Assembly (NCBI RefSeq): GCF_900199205.1
Contig: NZ_OBMJ01000002.1
Span: forward strand, 248,001-312,000
Origin: Streptomyces sp. 1331.2
Lineage (GTDB): Bacteria > Actinomycetota > Actinomycetes > Streptomycetales > Streptomycetaceae
Direction of reading: 5' to 3'
Length of the DNA: 64,000 nt
In this document: positions 49,889-58,003 of the stretch, in pieces
Layout of the letters: each line of letters begins with the position of its first letter
Numbering within the stretch: the stretch's first letter is position 1
Notes under the pieces: model-generated
The model's input: only the letters and a program-made list of their open reading frames with translations
What the model was told of the DNA's origin: nothing
Database searches by the model: none
Program-made: the position numbers and the translations under genes

Positions 49889-50743
49889 ATGGATCTGGAC
49901 CTGCGCAAACTCCGGTACTTCACCGCGGTGGCCGAGCACGGGCAATTCGGCCGGGCGGCACAGGAGTTGTTCATCACCCAGCCGGTCCTCAGCCGACAGA
50001 TCCGGGCGTTCGAGCAGGAGTTGGGCTGCGAGCTGTTCACCCGTACCACCCGCAGTGTCGAACTCACCGCAGCGGGCCGGAAGTTGTACGAGGAGGCCCG
50101 GCGCATCACCGCGGTCGTGGACAGTGCCCTGGACCGCGTCCGGGAGGCCGCACGGGGCGAACAGCGGCTCGTCGTCGCCTTCTCCCCGGGCCTGCACGTG
50201 TCCCACGCGATCCGGGCGTTCAGCGCCGACCGCCCGGACGTCGCCATCGACGTCCTCCCGCTGCGCTGGTGGGAACAGGACGCACCACTGCGCGACGGCC
50301 GCGCCCACGTCGGCTACCTGCGCCACCCCTTCGACACCACGGGCCTGCGCACCGTGCCCATCGGCCGCGAGACCAAGGTCGCCTGCCTGCCGATGACCCA
50401 CCCGCTGGCCGACCGCCCCAGCCTCACCACCGCCGACCTCGACGGCGAGCCGGTCCTCGACGCCGCCCGCGCACGGCGAACCTCCTCGCTCGACGAGAAG
50501 TTCGAACTCGTCGCCTCCGGCCAGGGCATCGCCCTGGTCCCGCTGAGCATCACCCGCTCCTACTCCCGCCCCGACCTGCGCTACCTGCCCGTCACCGACT
50601 CCCGGCCCGTCGAGACCTGCCTGGCCGTCCCCGAGGGCGAATGCGCCGACCCCGTACGGCAGTTCCTCGCCACCGCCACGACGGCCCTGCGCAGCCCGGC
50701 ACCGGGACCGGGACCGGGACGGGCACCGGGACCGGCACGTTAG
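49889..50743 (+). CDS. LysR-family transcriptional regulator
   Basis: A 284-residue regulator. N-terminal winged HTH: LRKLRYFTAVAEHGQFGRAA, then AQELFITQPVLSRQIRAFEQ. The effector domain follows from about residue 90 (RLVVAFSPGLHVSHAIRAF). The C-terminus is a low-complexity Pro/Gly stretch (APGPGPGRAPGPAR) encoded by GGGACC-type repeats. It most likely controls the divergent SDR gene. Its stop codon TAG overlaps by two bases the stop of the convergent STAND gene. Confidence 0.88.
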   Translation: MDLDLRKLRYFTAVAEHGQFGRAAQELFITQPVLSRQIRAFEQELGCELFTRTTRSVELTAAGRKLYEEARRITAVVDSALDRVREAARGEQRLVVAFSPGLHVSHAIRAFSADRPDVAIDVLPLRWWEQDAPLRDGRAHVGYLRHPFDTTGLRTVPIGRETKVACLPMTHPLADRPSLTTADLDGEPVLDAARARRTSSLDEKFELVASGQGIALVPLSITRSYSRPDLRYLPVTDSRPVETCLAVPEGECADPVRQFLATATTALRSPAPGPGPGRAPGPAR

Positions 50744-53451
50744 TCCGCCTTCCGGCCGACGACGAGGACGACGAACTTCGTCTCGTCGTTGAGCCGGGCC
50801 TGGCAGTCCCTCAGCGCCGTGTGCGCGGCCGTGGTCAGAGGGTGGCCCATGCCGAGCACTCGGCGGACCCTCGCGTAGTGCGCCAGGTGGTCGGCGACCG
50901 CATCGACCAGGCCGCTCTCCTCTCCCTGCCACCTCAGGAACTGCTGCCACAGGGCGAGTGCCCGCGGATGGTCCTCACCCAGCGCGGTCGACCACTCCAG
51001 GTGGAGCTCCCGGAACGCGGCGGCAGCACCGCGCGGGTCACCGCTCACGCCGACGGCGTGCGCACTGTGCCGGCGAGCCTCGAAGGCATGCGGATGCCGC
51101 GCACCCAGCGCGGCGGTCAGCTCGGTCGCGAGCACGCTCAGCATCCGCGCTCCGTCGGCGTCATGGCCCGAACCCAGCAGCCAGTGCGCGTGCTCGAACT
51201 GGACGCGGACGGTGTCGGGGTGATCGTCTCCCAGCACCCGCCGCATGTCCGGGAGCAGGGCCTCAAGCTCCGTGATCGCCCAGCCGACCTCACCGACGAC
51301 CCCCATCCAGTGCGCATGGTCGAGGCGGAGGGCCAGGGTGTACGGGTGCTGCTCGCCCAGTCTCAGGCGGCTGGTGACGAGCAGCGAGCCCAAGGTGTGC
51401 ACGGCGGACAGCGGGTTGCCGGCGTGGCCCAGCCAGTGGGCTGCCCGCGCGGAGACGGCGAGGGTCTGCGGAGCGTCCTCGCCGAGGGCGGCCGTACTGA
51501 ACCCGGCCAGCCTGCGCAGCGCCCGTGCGGCTGCCTCGGGCCGTCCCGACTCGCCCTGCCAGTGCGCCAGCTTCGCCAGCGAGGTGATGGTGTCGTGCCC
51601 ACTCGGGCTGGTGTGGGACAGGTGGCTCGCCACGACGTCGTAGACCCGGGTCGCCGTGGCGAAGTCGCCGGCCTTGCCGTACTGCTCCGCCAGGGCCGCC
51701 TGCGCGGCCAGGGTGGAAGGGTGGTCCGGCCCGTGGACCCGGCGCATGTCCGTCAGGACGTCTTCGAGGCCCCGGATCGCCGCCGGGTCGTCGCCCATCG
51801 AACCGAGGCAGCGGGCCAGTTCCAGGCGGATGGTCAGCAGCGTGGGGTGCTGGAAGCCGATGTGCGTACCGGCCTCCGAGCCCAGCTGTTCGAAGTACTG
51901 GAGGGCGGCTGCGCTCTGGCCGCTGTCGGCGAGACTGACACCGGCGCGCAGAAGCGCACCGGCGGCCTTGCCGGTGGGGTCCGCCCACAGGTGCGGGCCC
52001 GCCTTGCGGTGCAGTGCGGCCGTGCAGGCGCGCAGGGCCTGGGCGAGCGCCTGGCTGGTTTCGACGGCAGGCCACGCCTCCCGGACGGCGAAGGCGGTGG
52101 TGCGTGCGAGGGAGGTGAGCAGGCCCGGGCCGAGCGTGTCATGGGCTGCGTGCTGGACCAGGGCGTGGACGCGCAGCAGCCCGAACGACCGGTCCGGGCC
52201 GGCCGGGAGGTGATCGGCGAGGCTGAGCCGGTGGAGGATCTCCAGCACGAGCGCCACCCGGTGGGCGCTGACGTCCGGGGTCGGCAGGGGAGGGGCTTTG
52301 CGGGCGCTGCGGGCGCTGCGGGCGCTGCGGGCACCGCGGGTTTTACGGGCTTTGCGGAACCGGAGGAGTCGCCTCCCGGTAGCCCCGGGCGCGGATGCCC
52401 CCGCGGCGTCGGCAGCCTCCGCGGCCTCCGCCCGCCGGGCCTGCCGTGCGATGAAGGCCCGAGCGGAGGGAGCCGTGAGAATCCTGTCCGGTATGCCGTG
52501 CGGGTCGAGCCACGACGCCAACTGCAGGACCGGCGTCGCCTGGCCGAGCGAGTGCAGGTCCGCGCGCTCCAGGCTCAGCGCGAGGACGGCGGCGAGCGTC
52601 GACGTCTGGTCGTCCGGCAGCTGGTTCGGCGCCAGCTCGGCGAGCGGCCGCCGGGAGCGCACCATCTCCCGGTAGTGGCTGCTCGTCATCCCGGAACGGG
52701 CCGAGTCGATCAGGTACGACGCGGCCTGGGCGAGAGCCAGCGGCAGCCGGCCGAGGTCCTCCCCCAACGCCGCCAGCTCGTCGTCCCCCTCGGCCGGGCA
52801 CCACCGTCGGAGGCGCCGCCGCAGGTACGCCAGGGTCTCGGCCGGGCTGAACAGCCCGACCTCGATCTGGGTCCTCCCGTCGGCGAACCACAGCGGATCC
52901 CGCCGCCGGGTCGTCACGACCACCTGCCCCGACGCCCGTCTCGGCGGCCACAGCCGGGCCAGGTCGCCGGCGTCCTGGACGTCGTCCAACACGACCAGCC
53001 ATCGCTTCGACGTGGTGCTCAACCAGGCCAGGAACAGCTCCGGCGCCGCGTCGAAGTCCGCCGGATCGCCGCCGGCCACCTGCGCCGCCGCCTGCGTGTA
53101 CGCCTGCCGCACCGCCTGGCGGCTGCTCGCGGTCACCCACAGCAGCAGATCCAGCGAGCCGGCCTCCAGCAGGGAGTGCGCATGATGGGCGGCCAGCTGC
53201 GTCTTCCCCACCCCGCCCATCCCCGCGAGCACCTGGCACAGCACCACCGGCCCACCGCCACCCGCGGCGTCCGCCACCGTCTCCGTCAGGCCCCGGTCCT
53301 GGAACGCATCCGCGATGGCGGGCATCACCCCGACCTGTAACGGCCAGGGCGGCTCCGCCGCGGACACCGTGACCCGACCCCCCTGGACCACGGGCCCGGT
53401 GAACGTGCCACCGTTGATCACATTGGTCACCCGACCGTCGACGCCGGCCAC
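50740..53451 (-). CDS. STAND (NB-ARC) ATPase with TPR repeats
   Basis: A 903-residue NLR-like ATPase. N-terminus VTNVINGGTFTGPVVQGGRV is the short beta-type leader often seen in actinomycete STAND proteins. The P-loop is GMGGVGKTQ (78-86) and the Walker B region WLVVLDDVQD (151-160), then VVVTTRRRD and LPLALAQAASYL of the NB-ARC module. After a low-complexity RSARSARSAR linker, about 450 residues of TPR-like repeats (LRLGEQHPYTLALRLDHAHW) form a ligand platform. No effector domain is attached. GTG 53451 has GGGAGG 4 bp upstream; ATG 53526 is the alternative. Role could be signalling or defence; not determined. Confidence 0.8.
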   Translation of the reverse strand: MAGVDGRVTNVINGGTFTGPVVQGGRVTVSAAEPPWPLQVGVMPAIADAFQDRGLTETVADAAGGGGPVVLCQVLAGMGGVGKTQLAAHHAHSLLEAGSLDLLLWVTASSRQAVRQAYTQAAAQVAGGDPADFDAAPELFLAWLSTTSKRWLVVLDDVQDAGDLARLWPPRRASGQVVVTTRRRDPLWFADGRTQIEVGLFSPAETLAYLRRRLRRWCPAEGDDELAALGEDLGRLPLALAQAASYLIDSARSGMTSSHYREMVRSRRPLAELAPNQLPDDQTSTLAAVLALSLERADLHSLGQATPVLQLASWLDPHGIPDRILTAPSARAFIARQARRAEAAEAADAAGASAPGATGRRLLRFRKARKTRGARSARSARSARKAPPLPTPDVSAHRVALVLEILHRLSLADHLPAGPDRSFGLLRVHALVQHAAHDTLGPGLLTSLARTTAFAVREAWPAVETSQALAQALRACTAALHRKAGPHLWADPTGKAAGALLRAGVSLADSGQSAAALQYFEQLGSEAGTHIGFQHPTLLTIRLELARCLGSMGDDPAAIRGLEDVLTDMRRVHGPDHPSTLAAQAALAEQYGKAGDFATATRVYDVVASHLSHTSPSGHDTITSLAKLAHWQGESGRPEAAARALRRLAGFSTAALGEDAPQTLAVSARAAHWLGHAGNPLSAVHTLGSLLVTSRLRLGEQHPYTLALRLDHAHWMGVVGEVGWAITELEALLPDMRRVLGDDHPDTVRVQFEHAHWLLGSGHDADGARMLSVLATELTAALGARHPHAFEARRHSAHAVGVSGDPRGAAAAFRELHLEWSTALGEDHPRALALWQQFLRWQGEESGLVDAVADHLAHYARVRRVLGMGHPLTTAAHTALRDCQARLNDETKFVVLVVGRKAD
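52301..52336. repeat. 9-bp repeats inside the STAND gene
   Basis: CGGGCGCTG occurs three times in tandem, followed by a degenerate copy CGGGCACCG. Translated on the minus strand this gives the RSARSARSAR linker. In-frame 9-bp slippage would change linker length without breaking the gene. Confidence 0.7.
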
Positions 53452-53596
53452 AAGCCCTCCCGGAACTCCCTGAGGACGAAACACCCCAGGGACCGCCCCA
53501 TCATGCCGGACCGCGAGCGGCGGCATCAGCCCTTCTGATGCGCGCTGAAGCAGAGCGCGTTGGACGGGATCGCGACCGCGGCCCCAGGATGGCCGA

Positions 53597-54262
53597 ATGA
53601 CCGTTACCTCTGCCATCGCCTCCTTCGCCGTGGTCGCCGGCATGCTGACCATCATGCCGGGACTGGACACCGCCCTGGTGCTGCGCTCCGCCATCACCCT
53701 GGGCCGGCGCCGGGCCTTCGCGACGGCGCTGGGGATCCTCTGCGGCGTCCTCGTCTGGGGCGTGGCCGCCGCGGTCGGCGCCACCGCGGTGCTCACCGCC
53801 TCCCACCTGCTGTACGACGCGCTGCGCGTGGCCGGCGCCGGGTACCTGGCGTGGCTGGGCATCGGCATGCTCCGCCGGACGCTCAAGCAGCGCGGCCGCC
53901 CCGTGTCGGGGGAGACGGCCGGCACGGCGGACGGAGCGCAGGAGGCCACGACCGCGGAGGCGACCTGGGCGCGGTCCTGGGCCCGCGGCCTGGGCACCAG
54001 CCTGCTGAACCCCAAGAACGGCGTCTTCTACATGGCGATGCTGCCCCAGTTCATCCCCAGCGGTGCCCCGCACCTGCCGATGGGCGTCGTCCTGGCGACC
54101 GTCCACGACCTGGAGGGGCTGGTCTGGTTCAGCGCCCTGATCTTCGGCACCCACCTCGTCCGCCGCTGGCTCAACCGCGCCTCGGTCCAGCGCGCCATCG
54201 ACGCGATCACCGGCACGGTCCTCGTCGCCTTCGGCATCAAGCTGGCCCTCGCGGCGGACTGA
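53597..54262 (+). CDS. LysE-family translocator
   Basis: A 221-residue inner-membrane exporter with about six helices. MLTIMPGLDTALVLRSAITLG and GILCGVLVWG at the N-terminus, and LGTSLLNPKNGVFYMAMLPQ in the second half, are LysE/RhtB signatures. It is expected to export amino acids or related metabolites. A hydrophilic loop (about 100-130) separates the halves. Divergent from the STAND gene; convergent with the TetR gene. Confidence 0.88.
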   Translation: MTVTSAIASFAVVAGMLTIMPGLDTALVLRSAITLGRRRAFATALGILCGVLVWGVAAAVGATAVLTASHLLYDALRVAGAGYLAWLGIGMLRRTLKQRGRPVSGETAGTADGAQEATTAEATWARSWARGLGTSLLNPKNGVFYMAMLPQFIPSGAPHLPMGVVLATVHDLEGLVWFSALIFGTHLVRRWLNRASVQRAIDAITGTVLVAFGIKLALAAD

Positions 54263-54304
54263 CCACAACGGCCTGCGGCCACCCTACGATCCTCCGGCCG
54301 AGCC

Positions 54305-54880
54305 TCAGCTGCCCGCGGTCACGGTGGAGACGGGCTGGCCCAGCAGGCCGGCCACGAGGGCATCGGATCCCACGGGCAGCAGGCGGTGCGCGTCCGTCGC
54401 GTTCTCCAGGCCGACCACGAGCGCGATGCAGACGTCCGCCGCCTCGGCGGGCCCGACCCCTTCGACGGTGCCCGCCACGGCGAAGAGGCCGGTGAGCAGG
54501 TGGCGCAGCTCGGCGGTGAAGGCGGAACATATCCCGCCGAAGAGGCGGGCCTTGTCGTCGAGGAGTTCGGCCGTGTGCGGGGAGTCCTCGGACAGGGCGA
54601 GGACGAGTTCGAGCTTGGCGGCGAGGACGCCCCGGACACGGGCGGCGTACGGTACCGCGCTGTCGGCCGCTGCCCGGCGGGCCCGCGCGAGCGCCTGCGC
54701 GTGCAGGCGCTCGGCGAGCCGCCGGAAGGCGTCGTCCTTGCTGCGGACGTACTGGTAGACCGCGGACCGGGACACGCCCATGGTGGTGGCGATGTCGTCC
54801 ATCGTGGTGCGCCGCACGCCGTACCTGGTCAGGCAGTCGTACGTGGCGTCGAGGACCTCGTCGAGCCGGTCGGTGCCCAT
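54305..54880 (-). CDS. TetR-family transcriptional regulator
   Basis: A 191-residue regulator. The N-terminal helix-turn-helix reads TMDDIATTMGVSRSAVYQYV (about 26-45) after LDATYDCLTRYGVRR. The remaining all-helical ligand domain is Ala/Leu-rich. Start 54880 (MGTDRLDEVLD) is 5 bp after the stop of the PfpI-like gene, so the two form one unit. It probably represses its own operon through a palindrome in the upstream region (candidate 55745-55759). Confidence 0.85.
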   Translation of the reverse strand: MGTDRLDEVLDATYDCLTRYGVRRTTMDDIATTMGVSRSAVYQYVRSKDDAFRRLAERLHAQALARARRAAADSAVPYAARVRGVLAAKLELVLALSEDSPHTAELLDDKARLFGGICSAFTAELRHLLTGLFAVAGTVEGVGPAEAADVCIALVVGLENATDAHRLLPVGSDALVAGLLGQPVSTVTAGS

Positions 54881-54885
54881 CGGGG

Positions 54886-55580
54886 TCAGGCCAGCTTCTT
54901 GAGCAGCTCGGCAGCGAGCGGGGCGGAGGAGGCCGGGTTCTGGCCGGTGACCAGGTTGCGGTCGACGATCACGTTCGGCGCCCACGGCTCGCCGACCCGG
55001 ACGTTCACGCCGGCCTCGGTGAGGCGGTCCTGGAGCAGCCACTTCGCCTTGTCCGCGAAGCCCGCCTGGGTCTCCTCGGCGTTGGTGAAGGCGGCGACGT
55101 CGTAGCCGGCGAAGACGTTGGTGCCGTCGGCCCTGACGGCCGCCAGCAGCGCGGCCGGGGCGTGGCAGACCACCCGAGCGGCTTGCCGGACTCCAGGGCG
55201 ACGGTGAGGAGGCGGCCGGAGTCGGCGTTGACCGCAAGGTCCTCCATGGGGCCGTGGCCGCCGGGGTAGAAGACGGCCGCGTAGTCGTCGAGGTCCACGT
55301 CCGCGACCTTGATCGGCGACTGCAGCTCGCCGAAGCCGGCCAGGGCGTCGGCGATGCGGTCGGCGTTCTCCTGGCCACCGTTGACCTCAGGGGCGAGGCT
55401 GCCCTTGTCGACGGCGGGAACGACACCGCCGGGCGTGGCGACCACGATCTCGTGACCGGCCGCCTTGAAGGCCTCGTACGGAGCGACGGCCTCCTCGGCC
55501 CAGAAGCCGGTGGGGTACTTGGTGCCATCGGCCAGCGTCCAGTGGTCGGCGCCGGTGACGACGAAGAGGATCTTCGACAT
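54886..55580 (-). pseudogene. DJ-1/PfpI (type 1 glutamine amidotransferase-like) gene with frameshift
   Basis: The N-terminal part reads MSKILFVVTGADHWTLADGT to FYPGGHGPMEDLAVNADSGR and ends in SGKPLG. The rest (VVCHAPAALLAAVRADG to ELLKKLA) lies in another frame. One missing base in the CCC at 55173-55175 joins them: with an extra C the protein reads GKPLG-VVCHAP, about 231 residues, the expected class I glutamine amidotransferase-like size. The nucleophile Cys of V-C-H-A lies after the break. Without repair the first frame runs on to 55005 with nonsense sequence. It could be a sequencing error or a real loss. Likely role: chaperone/glyoxalase-type DJ-1 protein. Confidence 0.75.
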
Positions 55581-55615
55581 GAGGTGGTTCTCCGAGGGTG
55601 CGGAGCCCGTACGGG

Positions 55616-55676
55616 CCGTAGGGATCGGGAACGCGGTGCGTCGCCGATCCGTAGGGATCGGGGACGGTGCGTCGCC
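55616..55676. repeat. Imperfect 33-bp-period direct repeat in PfpI leader
   Basis: CCGTAGGGATCGGGAACG continues CGGTGCGTCGCC (55616-55645). It recurs at 55649-55676 as CCGTAGGGATCGGGGACG then GTGCGTCGCC. The copies differ by one substitution and a 2-bp gap and lie 36-96 bp before the PfpI-like start. Confidence 0.6.
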
Positions 55677-55744
55677 GCCGCTGCTGACGTTTCCGAAGCA
55701 CTGACACTTCGCACTCGGTTCGTCAGTGTGGCGACGTCCTCGAA

Positions 55745-55759
55745 GGTAGAACGTCTACC
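55745..55759. promoter_or_regulatory. Palindrome GGTAGA-ACG-TCTACC
   Basis: A perfect 6-bp-arm inverted repeat with a 3-bp spacer lies in the divergent PfpI/LysR intergenic region. Its compact symmetry fits a TetR operator, and a TetR gene is in the PfpI unit. Confidence 0.5.
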
Positions 55760-55810
55760 CCATCGGAATCCAATAGGCTCGTGCATGTGAGAGATAGGGA
55801 TTCCAATGGG
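55759..55810. promoter_or_regulatory. Long inverted repeat CCCATCGGAATCC / GGATTCCAATGGG
   Basis: 13-bp arms at 55759-55771 and 55798-55810 pair with one mismatch across 26 bp. It lies just upstream of ATG 55820 of the LysR gene, and is a candidate LysR operator. If GTG 55781 were the start, the right arm would be inside the gene. Confidence 0.5.
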
Positions 55811-55819
55811 CAGTCGGGA

Positions 55820-56746
55820 ATGCCGTCGCCGCAAGGCAGCGGCCTTCTCGATCTGAACCTGCTGCGCACGTTCCTCGCCGTGTACCGCGCCGGCACCTTC
55901 ACCGCGGGCGCCCGCGTGCTGGGCCTTTCACAACCGACGGTGACGACGCAGATCCGCTCGCTGGAGAGCCAGCTGGGCCGGGAGCTGTTCGAGCGGCTGT
56001 CCCGCGGTGTCGCCCCGACCCCGTTCGCCGACGAGCTGGCCGCGCGGGTCATGGAGCCGCTGGACGCCCTCGGCCCGGTCGGCGGCGGCGCCCTCTTCGG
56101 CGAGAGCGACGCGGAGCCCGTGCACCTGGCGGGGCCCGCCGAGTACCTCACGCACTGCGTCATGCCGACGCTCGCCCCGCTCGTCGACAAGGGGGTGCGC
56201 CTGCGCGTCGCCTTCGGCCTCACCGACGATCTGCTCGACGGACTGCGCGCCGGCCGGCACGACCTGGTGGTGGCCACCCTGCGCCCACGCGGCCGCGCGC
56301 TCGCCTCCGTACCGCTGGCCGACGAGGAATTCGTCCTGGTCGCCGCACCTTCATGGGCCGAACGGATCGGCTCGCGCCTTGCCACCGAGGGACCGGCAGC
56401 GCTGCACGGAGTGCCGCTCGTGTCGTACGCCGAGGACCTGCCGATCGTCCGCCGCTACTGGCGCCATGTCTTCGGCAGGCGGTTGACCTGCAGTCCGACC
56501 GTCACCGTGCCCGACCTGAGGGCCGTCAGGGCAGCCGTCGTCGGCGGCGCCGGGTTCAGCGTGCTGCCGCGCTACCTGTGCGCCGACGACCTGGCCTCAG
56601 GCGCCCTGGCCCTCCTCAACGATCCGGACGACCCACCGATCAACACCGGCTTCCTGGTCCAGCGCCCGGGGTCGTCCACGAATCCCCACGTCGCGCTGGT
56701 TCGCGACCACCTGCTGCGCTCCGTCCAGGGGTCATCACACCGGTGA
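55820..56746 (+). CDS. LysR-family transcriptional regulator
   Basis: A 308-residue regulator. Winged HTH: LDLNLLRTFLAVYRAGTFTA, then ARVLGLSQPTVTTQIRSLES. The effector domain has VHLAGPAEYLTHCVMPTLAP and SVPLADEEFVLVAAPSWAE. It is divergent from the PfpI-like/TetR unit. The start is uncertain; GTG 55781 would add 13 residues. I favour ATG 55820 as it gives a typical N-terminus and leaves the inverted repeat outside the gene, although no good ribosome site precedes it. Confidence 0.85.
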   Translation: MPSPQGSGLLDLNLLRTFLAVYRAGTFTAGARVLGLSQPTVTTQIRSLESQLGRELFERLSRGVAPTPFADELAARVMEPLDALGPVGGGALFGESDAEPVHLAGPAEYLTHCVMPTLAPLVDKGVRLRVAFGLTDDLLDGLRAGRHDLVVATLRPRGRALASVPLADEEFVLVAAPSWAERIGSRLATEGPAALHGVPLVSYAEDLPIVRRYWRHVFGRRLTCSPTVTVPDLRAVRAAVVGGAGFSVLPRYLCADDLASGALALLNDPDDPPINTGFLVQRPGSSTNPHVALVRDHLLRSVQGSSHR

Positions 56747-56762
56747 TCGTGGGCCCGCAGTC

Positions 56763-57209
56763 TCAGGTGAGGGCGGTGACGATCAGGGTGAAGGCGGCGA
56801 CGATGACGGCGACGCGGGCGTAGTGGTAGCGGTCCCAGCGGTTCATCTGCTCCTTCCAGTCGTCGGGCCGGTTCTCGGCGGTCCACGTCTTGCCCCGGTT
56901 GTTGATCGGGACGAGCAGCAGGAGCGACATGACCACGCTGAGGACCAGCAGCGCGCCGGAGGTGACGACGAGTCCGGCGCCGGGGCGGTGCCAGCCGGCG
57001 ACGGCCCAGATCACGACGAGGAGGAGTGAGCCGATGTACCAGACCGGCATGACGGCGCCGAGCATCCGGCCGCCGTGGCTGCGGGCGCGCTGGTTGCTGT
57101 CGTCGGGGAGGGCGTTGAAGATCGGGTTCATGACGAAGGCGACGGAGAACTCCACGCCCACCATCAGGCCGACGAGCACGGTGGTGAGGATTTCGAGTGC
57201 GTCGAGCAT
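56763..57209 (-). CDS. DUF1772 (anthrone-oxygenase-like) membrane protein
   Basis: A 148-residue protein with four hydrophobic segments. VLVGLMVGVEFSVAFVMNPI, RARSHGGRMLGAVMPVWY and LVPINNRGKTWTAENRPDDW match the DUF1772 pattern; some relatives act as anthrone oxygenases in polyketide pathways. No polyketide genes are nearby, so function is open. ATG 57209 has GGAGGGG about 6 bp upstream. Paired palindromes in its promoter imply tight repression. Confidence 0.8.
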   Translation of the reverse strand: MLDALEILTTVLVGLMVGVEFSVAFVMNPIFNALPDDSNQRARSHGGRMLGAVMPVWYIGSLLLVVIWAVAGWHRPGAGLVVTSGALLVLSVVMSLLLLVPINNRGKTWTAENRPDDWKEQMNRWDRYHYARVAVIVAAFTLIVTALT

Positions 57210-57238
57210 GGCTGCCCCTCCTGGAATCCAGTGCAGAT

Positions 57239-57302
57239 CTAGTGCCGCTAGGCGATGAGGCAACGCTAGTACTGCTGCCGCTTGATTGTCTAGCGGCGCT
57301 AG
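57239..57302. promoter_or_regulatory. Paired CTAGCGNCGCTAG operators upstream of DUF1772 gene
   Basis: CTAGTGCCGCTAG (57239-57251) and CTAGCGGCGCTAG (57290-57302) are copies of one 13-bp palindrome. The second is perfect around a central base; the first has one mismatch. Their centres are 51 bp apart, with a CGCTAG half site at 57264-57269. They lie 30-95 bp before the DUF1772 start. The regulator is unknown. Confidence 0.65.
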
Positions 57303-57485
57303 GGTCGAATCGTGTCCGGCTGATGCCCGATGCCTGCCTTGTGCCCGTCGAACGACCACCGCGTTTGCCGGGAACACGAAGGCGGCACCCGATATGCTTC
57401 CCCGCCTGGGAGGTGCTTCCGGCCGAAGCGGGCTCGGACACCTGCCGGACACCACACTTCATGACGCGACGACGGGGTGCATGCG

Positions 57486-57932
57486 ATGCCTCTTGAGGGC
57501 GAGTACGAGCCGAGTCCGGCACAGTGGGTGCGCGATCAGGTCGAGCTGTACGAGAGTTCGGGCGGCACCCGGGGAACGACGCTCCGGGACACGGGCCTGC
57601 CGGTCATCATCCTCACGACGCGCGGCGCGAAGAGCGGCAAGATCCGCAAGACCCCGTTGATGCGCGTGGAGCACGAGGGGCGGTACGCGGCCGTGGCCTC
57701 GAAGGGCGGCTTCCCGCGCCACCCGGTCTGGTACTTCAACGTCACGTCCGACCCGCACGTGGAGCTCCAGGACGGGCCCGTACGGCAGGACATGACGGCC
57801 CGTGAGGTCACCGGGGACGAGAAAGCCGAGTGGTGGGAGCGCGCGGTCGCCGCGTACCCGCCGTACGCCGAGTACCAGGAGAAGACGGACCGGGTGATCC
57901 CCGTCTTCGTGCTGGAGCCCGTGCGCGGGTAG
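57486..57932 (+). CDS. Ddn-like F420-dependent nitroreductase-family protein
   Basis: A 148-residue protein of the nitroreductase/quinone reductase (Ddn) group. PSPAQWVRDQVELYESSGGT, LPVIILTTRGAKSGKIRKTP and AAVASKGGFPRHPVWYFNV are the family's landmark blocks; the K-S-G-K and PVWYFN segments contact deazaflavin F420 in characterised relatives. It should use F420H2 to reduce quinones or nitro compounds. Start ATG 57486 or GTG 57477 (adds three residues); neither has a strong ribosome site. A strong hairpin follows its stop. Confidence 0.88.
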   Translation: MPLEGEYEPSPAQWVRDQVELYESSGGTRGTTLRDTGLPVIILTTRGAKSGKIRKTPLMRVEHEGRYAAVASKGGFPRHPVWYFNVTSDPHVELQDGPVRQDMTAREVTGDEKAEWWERAVAAYPPYAEYQEKTDRVIPVFVLEPVRG

Positions 57933-57941
57933 GGCGGTGAA

Positions 57942-57966
57942 GGGTGCCCGCCATCGGCGGGCACCC
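57942..57966. terminator. Bidirectional hairpin terminator
   Basis: GGGTGCCCGCC and GGCGGGCACCC form a perfect 11-bp stem with loop ATC. It sits 10 bp after the Ddn-like stop and 38 bp from the convergent SDR stop. Confidence 0.85.
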
Positions 57967-58003
57967 CCCGGCGTTCCTGTCATGCCGTCACGCCGTCACG
58001 CCG

